Part shown: positions 57,575 through 64,000 of the stretch, piece after piece | Layout of the letters: each line of letters starts with the position of its first letter | Position numbering within the stretch: position 1 is the stretch's first letter | Assembly (NCBI RefSeq): GCF_001641635.1 | Contig: NZ_LUUB01000054.1 | Span: 316,296-380,295, forward strand | Length of the DNA stretch: 64,000 bases | Reading direction: 5' to 3' | DNA from: Bradyrhizobium centrolobii | Lineage (GTDB): Bacteria > Pseudomonadota > Alphaproteobacteria > Rhizobiales > Xanthobacteraceae | Made by a program: the position numbers and the translations under genes | Notes under the pieces: model-generated | Databases searched by the model: none | What the model was told of the DNA's origin: nothing | Seen by the model: the letters and a program-made list of their open reading frames with translations, nothing else

Positions 57575-60500
57575 TGGCCTCGCCTCTCTCGAACGAATCC
57601 GCGCGGCATTCCGGTTCGCTCGTCGTCGCCCGCACGCTCGACACGGGTGCATCCGAGACGTTCGTCCGGATCACCGCCGATGGTTCGGTTAGCGCCTATA
57701 ACGGCCATGTCGATCTCGGCACCGGCATTCGCACCGCGCTCGGTCAGATCGTCGCCGAAGAGCTCGACGTCTCCTTTGCGCGCGTCGTCGTGGTGCTCGG
57801 TGACACCGCAGTTGCGCCGAACCAGGGCGCGACCATCGCCAGCGAGACCATCCAGATCACCGCCGTTCCCCTGCGCAAGGCCGCCGCGCAAGCGCGACAC
57901 TTCCTGATCGCGCGTGCCGCTGAACGGCTGGAGCTGCCGGTTGCCGAGCTGAGGATCGAGGACGGCCTCGTCCGCGGGCACAACCGCAGCGTCAGCTATG
58001 GCGAACTGATCGGCGATGAGACGATCCGTCTCGAACTCGCCGACGACGTCGTTGTCAAACCGGTCGGCGACTATGCCATCGTCGGCCAGTCCGTGCCGCG
58101 CGTCGATCTGCCGGCGAAGGCAACCGGCGAGCTGACCTTCGTCCACGACATCCGCGTGCCCGGCATGCTGCACGGGCGCGTGGTGCGTCCGCCCTATGCC
58201 GGCGTCGATGCCGGCCCGTTCGTCGGCACCAGCCTGATCGCGGTCGATGAATCCTCGGTCCGCGACATTCCCGGTCTCGTCGCCGTCGTACGCATCGGCG
58301 ACTTCGTCGGCGTGGTTGCAGAGCGCGAGGAGAATGCGATTCTGGCGGCGACGCAGCTCAAGCTGAGCTGGAAGCCGACGCCCACCCTGCCCGATCTCGC
58401 AGATGTCGAGAAGGCGCTGCGCGCCAATCCGTCGGCGCCGCGCACGCTGATCGACAAGGGCGACGTCAATTCGGCAATCGCCGCCGCGGCCAAACCGATG
58501 CAGCGCACCTATGTCTGGCCCTACCAGATGCACGCCTCGATCGGTCCGTCCTGCGCGGTCGCCGACTTCCAGCATGGCAACATCCGCGTCTGGTCCGGCA
58601 CCCAGAACCCGCATCTGCTGCGCGCCGACCTTGCGCTGCTGATCGAGCGGCCGGAGAGCGAGATCGAGGTGATCCGGCTGGAGGCTGCCGGCTGCTATGG
58701 CCGCAACTGCGCCGACGATGTCACGGCGGACGCGCTGCTGCTGTCGCGCGCCGTTGGCCGCCCCGTGCGCGTGCAACTGACGCGCGAGCAGGAGCACGCC
58801 TGGGAGCCCAAGGGCACCGCGCAGCTGATCGACGTCAATGGCGGGCTGAACGCCGATGGCGGCATCGCCGGTTACGATCTTGCCACACGTTATCCGTCGA
58901 ACGCCGCGCCGACGCTTGCGCTGCTGCTGACCGGGCGGATTTCGCCGGAACCCGACGTACTGCAAATGGGCGACCGCACCGCGATCCCGCCTTACGACTA
59001 CGACCACATGCGCGTCGTCGCCCATGACATGGCGCCGATCGTGCGCGCGTCCTGGTTTCGCGGCGTCTCGGCACTGCCGAACACGTTTGCGCACGAATCC
59101 TATATCGACGAGCTCGCGACCGAGGCCGGCGTCGACCCGATCGAATATCGCCTGCGCTATCTGAAGGAACAGCGCGCCGTCGATCTCGTCAATGCGGTCG
59201 CCGAGCGCGCGGGCTGGACGCCGCGGCCGGTGCGGCAGGACAAGGACGGCGAAGTCGTGCACGGGCGCGGCTTTGCCTATGCGCTCTACGTCCACAGCAA
59301 GTTCCCCGGCTATGGCGCGGCGTGGTCGGCCTGGGTCGCCGACGTCGCGGTGAACAAGACGACCGGCGATGTCAGCGTGACGCGTGTGGTTGCAGGCCAG
59401 GACTCCGGATTGATGATCAATCCGGACGGCGTGCGCCACCAGATCCACGGCAACGTCATCCAGTCGACCAGCCGCGCGCTGATGGAAGAGGTCTCCTTCG
59501 AGCGCGGCGCGGTGGGAGCGCGCGAATGGGGCGCCTATCCGATCATCCCCTTCCCCGACGTGCCGAAGATCGACGTGCTGATGCTGCCGCGGCCGGATCA
59601 GCCGCCGCTCGGTGTCGGCGAGTCCGCGTCCGTGCCGAGCGCGGCGGCGATTGCGAATGCGATCTTCGATGCCACCGGCGTGCGCTTTCGCGAGCCGCCG
59701 TTCACGCCGGAACGCATCCTCAAGGGGTTGCACGGCGAGGCGGCGGTCGCGCCGCAAGCCTTGTCGGCACCTGCGGCGACACCGCCGTCACGGACCCGGC
59801 AGAATTCATTCGCCAAGCGCGCCGGCATCTTCGCGACGATGGCCGCGCTCTGCACGGCCGCGATCGGCATCGGCGCGGCACTACTGCCCGGCCGCGCCAT
59901 CGCGCCGATCGCGCGGCCCGATGCGTCAGTCTATTCGACCGCGACGATCGCGCGCGGCCAGCAACTGGCGGCGCTCGGCAATTGCGCTGAGTGCCACACC
60001 ACAATCGGTGGCACGCTCAACGCCGGCGGCCGCGCGTTGGAGACGCCGTTCGGCGTGATCTACAGCACCAACATCACCCCCGACGTCGAGACCGGCATCG
60101 GCGCCTGGTCCTATCCGGCCTTCGAACGCGCGATGCGCGACGGGCTTCATCGCGACGGACGCCAGCTCTATCCCGCCTTCCCTTACACGCATTTTGCCAG
60201 GACGAGCGACGCCGACCTCCAGGCGCTCTACGCCTACCTGATGGCGCAGCCCTCGGTGCGCGCGACGGCGCCGGCAAATACACTCGCCTTCCCGTTCAAT
60301 CTCCGCCCACTGCTCGCCGGATGGAATGCGCTGTTCCACCAGACGCGCGAATTCAAGCCTGATCCAGCGAAGTCCGAGCTCTGGAATCGCGGTGCGTATC
60401 TCGTCGAAAGTCTCGGCCATTGCAGCGCCTGCCATTCGCCGCGCAACTCGCTCGGCGCCGAGCAGCGCAACGCCTATCTCGCCGGCGGCTTTGCCGAGGG

Positions 60501-61101
60501 GTGGGAGGCGCCGCCTCTGACCTCGCTCTCGCATGCGCCGATTGCGTGGAGCGAGGACGAACTTTACGCCTACTTGCGTACCGGCCAGTCGCGCTTTCAC
60601 GGCGTGGCGGCCGGCCCGATGGCGCCGATCGTCAGGGATCTCGCCGCCCTGCCCGACCAGGACATCCGCGCCATGGCCGTCTATCTCAATTCGTTCAACG
60701 ACACCGCGATCAATACGCAGACGCAGGATGCACTCGCCGCGAAGCTCGAGAGCGCGACGCAGGTCACGATCGCCTCATCCACCGGCGCGCGGCTCTACCA
60801 GGGTGCCTGCGCCGTCTGCCACGAGGTCGGTGGCCTGCCGCTGTTCGGCAGCCGGCCCTCGCTTGCGCTCAACAGCAATTTGCACAGCAAGGCGCCGGAC
60901 AATCTCGTGCAGGTCATCCTGCACGGCATCGCCGAGCCGGCCTCCAGCGATCTCGGCTACATGCCCGCCTTCAAGGACAGCATGAGCGCCTCGCAGGTCG
61001 AGGAGCTCGTCACCTTCCTGCGCAAGCAGTTCGCGCCGGACAAGCCGGCTTGGACCGGCGTGACGGAGACGATCGCACGCGTGCGATCGTCTATCCACTA
61101 A
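57574..61101 (+). CDS. nicB: Nicotinate dehydrogenase large subunit: molybdopterin domain fused to triheme cytochrome c
   Basis: A 1175-residue protein. Residues 1 to about 730 form the molybdopterin-cytosine-dinucleotide domain (YNGHVDLGTGIRTALGQIVA, ASWFRGVSALPNTFAHESYI, GVGESASVPSAAAIANAI with the late Glu-type active site). A membrane helix (MAALCTAAIGIGAALLPG, near 755) follows, then three c-type heme sites: CAECH near 804, CSACH near 950 and CAVCH near 1078. This is the NicB plan of Pseudomonas: the hydroxylase sends electrons to the respiratory chain through its own cytochrome domain, not to NAD. Overlaps nicA by one base. Confidence 0.92.
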   Translation: MASPLSNESARHSGSLVVARTLDTGASETFVRITADGSVSAYNGHVDLGTGIRTALGQIVAEELDVSFARVVVVLGDTAVAPNQGATIASETIQITAVPLRKAAAQARHFLIARAAERLELPVAELRIEDGLVRGHNRSVSYGELIGDETIRLELADDVVVKPVGDYAIVGQSVPRVDLPAKATGELTFVHDIRVPGMLHGRVVRPPYAGVDAGPFVGTSLIAVDESSVRDIPGLVAVVRIGDFVGVVAEREENAILAATQLKLSWKPTPTLPDLADVEKALRANPSAPRTLIDKGDVNSAIAAAAKPMQRTYVWPYQMHASIGPSCAVADFQHGNIRVWSGTQNPHLLRADLALLIERPESEIEVIRLEAAGCYGRNCADDVTADALLLSRAVGRPVRVQLTREQEHAWEPKGTAQLIDVNGGLNADGGIAGYDLATRYPSNAAPTLALLLTGRISPEPDVLQMGDRTAIPPYDYDHMRVVAHDMAPIVRASWFRGVSALPNTFAHESYIDELATEAGVDPIEYRLRYLKEQRAVDLVNAVAERAGWTPRPVRQDKDGEVVHGRGFAYALYVHSKFPGYGAAWSAWVADVAVNKTTGDVSVTRVVAGQDSGLMINPDGVRHQIHGNVIQSTSRALMEEVSFERGAVGAREWGAYPIIPFPDVPKIDVLMLPRPDQPPLGVGESASVPSAAAIANAIFDATGVRFREPPFTPERILKGLHGEAAVAPQALSAPAATPPSRTRQNSFAKRAGIFATMAALCTAAIGIGAALLPGRAIAPIARPDASVYSTATIARGQQLAALGNCAECHTTIGGTLNAGGRALETPFGVIYSTNITPDVETGIGAWSYPAFERAMRDGLHRDGRQLYPAFPYTHFARTSDADLQALYAYLMAQPSVRATAPANTLAFPFNLRPLLAGWNALFHQTREFKPDPAKSELWNRGAYLVESLGHCSACHSPRNSLGAEQRNAYLAGGFAEGWEAPPLTSLSHAPIAWSEDELYAYLRTGQSRFHGVAAGPMAPIVRDLAALPDQDIRAMAVYLNSFNDTAINTQTQDALAAKLESATQVTIASSTGARLYQGACAVCHEVGGLPLFGSRPSLALNSNLHSKAPDNLVQVILHGIAEPASSDLGYMPAFKDSMSASQVEELVTFLRKQFAPDKPAWTGVTETIARVRSSIH

Positions 61102-61102
61102 A

Positions 61103-62071
61103 CTAGGGGTGCTTCTTGACCTCCACCGGCGGCGTGCCGTGGGTGTGGAAGGACTCGATCGTCTTCAGTCCCCATGCCTGGCCCTTCTTGCGCTCCTCCT
61201 CCGTCCACACAATCGGCTTCCAATCGGGAGCGAGGATGAGGCGTGCGCCGGCATTGGCGACTTCGACGCGGTTGCCGCCGGGCTCATAGACGTAGAGGAA
61301 GAAGGTCTGCTGGATCGCGTGCTTGTGCGGGCCGGTCTCGATATAAACGCCGTTTTCGAGGAAGATGTCGGCGGCGCGCAAGATCTCCTCGCGGCTGTCG
61401 AGCGCGTAGGTGACGTGATGGAAGCGGCCGGGCACGCCGGAATGGTCGAGCGAATAGGCGAAATCGTAGCTCTTGTTCGACATCGTCAGCCACATCGCCG
61501 CTTCCCGTCCGTCATTGAGCACGATCTGCTCGGTCAGGCGACAACCGAGATAGTTCTCGAAGAACTCGCGGTTCGCCTTGATGTCGACGGCGAGGCAGTT
61601 GAGATGATCGAGACGGCGGACGTTGACGCCGCGCGCGGGAAAACGCTGCGCCTGGTTCTTCAGCGCCGGCTTCAGCGCCGGCGGAGCCTGATACCATTCG
61701 GTCTCGTAATAGAGCTCGACGATGTGACCGTCGGGATCGCGGCAGCGGAAGGTCGGCCCCTGCCCCATGTCGCCGTCGATCCAGCCGATATCGAAGCCTG
61801 AACCTTTCAGCGCCGCGACGCGGCGTTCCAGCGCCTGCTGGCTGCGCGCGCGCAGCGCCATGTGGCCCATGCCCGAGGTCTTCGACGCCGTCAGCTTCAG
61901 CGAATAGCGCTCATAGTCGTCCCAGCCGCGCAGATAGACCGACTCGCCCTTCTGTCCGCTGACGGTCATGCCCATGACGTCGATGAAGAATTTCAGGCTC
62001 TCGTCGGGCTTGGGCGTCAAGAGTTCCATGTGGCCGAGATGAGCGAGATCGAAAATCGGTTCGGGCTGCAT
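61103..62071 (-). CDS. Extradiol ring-cleavage dioxygenase, catechol 2,3-dioxygenase type (VOC fold)
   Basis: A 322-residue type I extradiol dioxygenase with two VOC repeats. Iron ligands are visible as His in DLAHLGHMELLTPKP or in the second repeat RLDHLNCLAVDI near residue 158, His in GRFHHVTYALDS near 226, and Glu in GGNRVEVANAG near 276. GGAGG precedes the ATG at 62071. The gene is convergent with nicB (gap of one base) but its promoter carries the same operator as the TetR-controlled LigI/GalB/LigK operon at 40 kb, so it belongs to that regulon rather than to the nicotinate genes. Substrate: a catechol, not fixed by sequence. Confidence 0.9.
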   Translation of the reverse strand: MQPEPIFDLAHLGHMELLTPKPDESLKFFIDVMGMTVSGQKGESVYLRGWDDYERYSLKLTASKTSGMGHMALRARSQQALERRVAALKGSGFDIGWIDGDMGQGPTFRCRDPDGHIVELYYETEWYQAPPALKPALKNQAQRFPARGVNVRRLDHLNCLAVDIKANREFFENYLGCRLTEQIVLNDGREAAMWLTMSNKSYDFAYSLDHSGVPGRFHHVTYALDSREEILRAADIFLENGVYIETGPHKHAIQQTFFLYVYEPGGNRVEVANAGARLILAPDWKPIVWTEEERKKGQAWGLKTIESFHTHGTPPVEVKKHP

Positions 62072-62498
62072 GGTTTCCTCCAAGGCAAGACGTGCAATCC
62101 GCAGCATCGGATCGCGCAATCGGGCGCAGGGCGCAACGACAATGCGCGCACACCCGGGGCGGCGTGGTCGCCGGCTCATTTGTACTAATGTACAAATGAT
62201 TAGGTCCCGTCAACAAACAGAACCGCCCTCCGCGATCCCGCCGGCCGCGCCAGCTCGGCACGCAAGGCCATCGGCCGACTGCTCGAATGGTAAAATCTTC
62301 CTTAACGTCTTCGGAGCGGCCGGCCTGGAAAAGCAGCATTTTCCGGCCGATTCTGCCGACAAGTATGCATTGGGAACAAATGTTTTGGCCGAATTGTCGC
62401 AGATTTAACGAAGCGCCCGCGCCTACCGTTTAACAGTTTGTCCAGTGACCGCTCGCATAGTCGGGGGCAAACCCTTGTTCTTGCCAGGTTCATCCATC
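62072..62498. other. 427-base gap with only an operator
   Basis: Between the divergent dioxygenase and HerA-like genes lies the TetR operator at 62178-62197. The remainder (62200-62498) has no plausible reading frame with a ribosome site and no repeat that I could identify. Confidence 0.5.
62178..62197. promoter_or_regulatory. TetR operator, copy 2
   Basis: ATTTGTACTAATGTACAAAT, perfect eight-base arms around TAAT, upstream of the extradiol dioxygenase. It matches the operator at 40022-40039 in both arms, and the adjoining bases TAGGTCCCGTCAACAAA match AGGTCTCGTCAACAAA there. Confidence 0.7.
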
Positions 62499-64000
62499 GT
62501 GACATCCTTTGGACGCGTGATTTCGGTTCGCGGATCGCTCGCCCGGGTCGGGCTTTTGGCGGCCAACCAAATGTCGATCTCGGAGGTACGTGCGACCGTC
62601 GGCCGCTTCGTCAGCATCCGCTGTGGGAACTCGATCATTGTCGCCATGATCACCGAAGTCTCCTGCGAGAATTTGTCGAGCGCCAACAACTACATCGCGA
62701 TCGCCTCGGTCGACCTTCTCGGCGAAATCCTCAACGCCAGCGACAAGCCCAAATTCCAGCGCGGCGTCACCAACTATCCGACCATCGGCGATGCCGTCGA
62801 GCTGATCACGAGCCAGGAGCTGCGCACGATCTACGCGCCGACCGGCTCGGACCAGATCAATGTCGGCTTCCTCCAGCAGGACCGCTCCGTCGTCGCCTAT
62901 GTCGACGTCGAGGAAATGCTGTCCAAGCACTTCGCCGTGCTGGGATCGACCGGCGTCGGCAAGTCGACCGGTGTGTCGCTCTTGCTCAACGAGATCCTGA
63001 AAGCACGCCCGAACCTGCGCATCTTCCTGCTCGACGTGCACAACGAGTATGGCCGCTGCTTCGGCGACCGCGCGCTGGTGCTCAACCCGCGAAACCTGAA
63101 GCTGCCGTTCTGGCTGTTCAACTTCGAGGAAATCGTCGACGTGCTGTTCGGCGGCCGCCCCGGCGTGCCCGAGGAGCTCGACATCCTCGCTGAAGTCATC
63201 CCGATCGCCAAGGGCGTCTATACGCAGTACCAGAACGCCGATCGCATCGGATTGAAACGCGTCGATCCCAAGCACGTCGGGTTCACCGTCGACACGCCGG
63301 TGCCGTACCGCCTGGTCGACCTGATCTCGCTGATCGACGAGCGCATGGGCAAATTGGAAAACCGCTCCTCGCGCATCGTCTATCACAAGCTGATCTCGCG
63401 CATCGAGGCGGTGCGCAACGATCCGCGCTACGCCTTCATGTTCGACAACGCCAATGTCGGCGGCGACACCATGGCCGATGTGATCAGCCATCTGTTCCGC
63501 CTGCCCGCCAACGGCAAGCCGATGACGGTGATGCAGCTCGCCGGCTTCCCGGCCGAAGTGATCGATTCCGTCGTCTCGGTGCTCTGCCGCATGGCCTTCG
63601 ATTTCGGCTTGTGGAGCGACGGCGTCTCGCCGCTCTTGTTCGTCTGTGAGGAGGCCCACCGCTACGCCTCCGCCGATCGCAACATCGGCTTCGGGCCGAC
63701 CCGCAAGGCGGTGTCGCGCATCGCCAAGGAAGGGCGCAAATACGGCGTCTATCTCGGCCTCATCACCCAACGCCCCGCAGAGCTCGACGCCACCATTATC
63801 TCCCAGTGCAACACGCTGTTCACGATGCGTCTTGCCAACGACCGCGACCAGGCGCTGCTGCGCGCCGCGGTGTCGGACGCGGCTGCGAACCTGCTCTCCT
63901 TCGTGCCCTCGCTCGGCACCCGCGAAGTGCTGGCGTTCGGCGAAGGCGTCGCGCTGCCGACCCGGCTGCGCTTCAAGGAGGTGCCGCCGCACCAATTGCC
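62499..64000 (+). CDS. HerA-like / DUF87 ATPase, C-terminus beyond the window
   Basis: At least 500 residues are in the window and the frame is still open at the edge. An N-terminal HAS-barrel-like region (FGRVISVRGSLARVGLLAAN, FVSIRCGNSIIVAMITEVS) precedes the ATPase core. Walker A is AVLGSTGVGKSTGVSLLLNE near residue 150 and Walker B is SPLLFVCEEAHRYASADRNI near residue 380, followed by GRKYGVYLGLITQRPAELDA. HerA-type hexamers move DNA, often with a nuclease, in repair or defence. The start is read as GTG at 62499 (MTSFGRV) by analogy with rhizobial relatives; upstream TTG codons are alternatives. No partner nuclease is in view. Confidence 0.85.
   Translation, partial: MTSFGRVISVRGSLARVGLLAANQMSISEVRATVGRFVSIRCGNSIIVAMITEVSCENLSSANNYIAIASVDLLGEILNASDKPKFQRGVTNYPTIGDAVELITSQELRTIYAPTGSDQINVGFLQQDRSVVAYVDVEEMLSKHFAVLGSTGVGKSTGVSLLLNEILKARPNLRIFLLDVHNEYGRCFGDRALVLNPRNLKLPFWLFNFEEIVDVLFGGRPGVPEELDILAEVIPIAKGVYTQYQNADRIGLKRVDPKHVGFTVDTPVPYRLVDLISLIDERMGKLENRSSRIVYHKLISRIEAVRNDPRYAFMFDNANVGGDTMADVISHLFRLPANGKPMTVMQLAGFPAEVIDSVVSVLCRMAFDFGLWSDGVSPLLFVCEEAHRYASADRNIGFGPTRKAVSRIAKEGRKYGVYLGLITQRPAELDATIISQCNTLFTMRLANDRDQALLRAAVSDAAANLLSFVPSLGTREVLAFGEGVALPTRLRFKEVPPHQL

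Noticed and set aside
57487..59757. 756-codon minus-strand open frame
   Set aside because: It is the antisense shadow of nicB: Arg-, Asp- and His-rich without domains, caused by high GC at third codon positions.
62490..63995. 501-codon minus-strand open frame at the right end
   Set aside because: Antisense to the HerA-like ATPase, which has Walker A and B motifs on the plus strand.
1..64000. CRISPR arrays, tRNA or rRNA genes, transposases, integrases
   Set aside because: No regularly spaced repeats, cloverleaf-like segments, rRNA stretches or transposase motifs were seen on either strand.

Overview
The window looks like a chromosomal stretch of a Bradyrhizobium-type alphaproteobacterium. 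Base composition is GC-rich (roughly two thirds by eye), proteins resemble rhizobial families (DUF3551, very short membrane peptides, FCD-type GntR), and the intergenic gaps hold several palindromic repeat families of the sort that litter Bradyrhizobium genomes. No rRNA, tRNA, CRISPR array, insertion sequence or phage gene was seen. The content is catabolism and transport.

Layout. 1-8.4 kb: edge of a CheB-like gene, a lone receiver protein, small proteins, an alpha/beta hydrolase lacking its nucleophile serine, a GntR/aldehyde dehydrogenase/MFS operon, and a low-GC frameshifted membrane gene. 7.6-13 kb: TetR regulator divergent from an RND efflux adaptor/pump pair. 13-18.5 kb: MaoC-like protein, lytic transglycosylase, a shikimate dehydrogenase remnant and a Baeyer-Villiger-type monooxygenase, divergent from acyl-CoA synthetase, a DUF2961 (GH172-like) protein and acyl-CoA dehydrogenase (18.7-22.8 kb). 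22.8-28.4 kb: three tiny membrane peptides, then an AaeXAB-like aromatic-acid efflux operon with a MarR regulator, divergent from an MFS exporter. 28.6-32.3 kb: an orphan amino-acid-type binding protein and two cytosine-deaminase-like amidohydrolases.

32.8-42 kb: a TetR-headed operon for the lower protocatechuate 4,5-cleavage (or gallate) route. It holds two LigI-like pyrone-dicarboxylate lactonases in tandem (one with an apparent export signal), a dicarboxylate carrier whose start is out of frame by one CG repeat unit, GalB-like oxalomesaconate hydratase, LigK-like aldolase, a 4,5-dihydroxyphthalate-decarboxylase-like protein and an NAD(P) oxidoreductase. Two periplasmic binding proteins follow on the opposite strand. 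The operator at its head recurs upstream of the extradiol dioxygenase at 62 kb, so both probably answer to one TetR regulator.

42-46.3 kb: an mscS remnant, a DUF763 protein, small hydrophilic proteins and a P450. 46.3-61.1 kb is the most notable region: an apparent nicotinate catabolic island. NicA/NicB hydroxylate nicotinate to 6-hydroxynicotinate, as in aerobic pseudomonads. The next genes are not the usual oxygenases but homologues of the reductive pathway first known from a fermentative Eubacterium: 6-hydroxynicotinate reductase, enamidase and a ferredoxin reductase that could power the reductase. A DUF1185 protein, an ApbE-like UPF0280 protein, a branched-chain-amino-acid-type ABC importer and a MarR regulator lie in the same transcription unit. 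Two operator types are shared between the two promoter regions of this island. The window closes with an extradiol dioxygenase and the start of a HerA-like ATPase that runs off the right edge.
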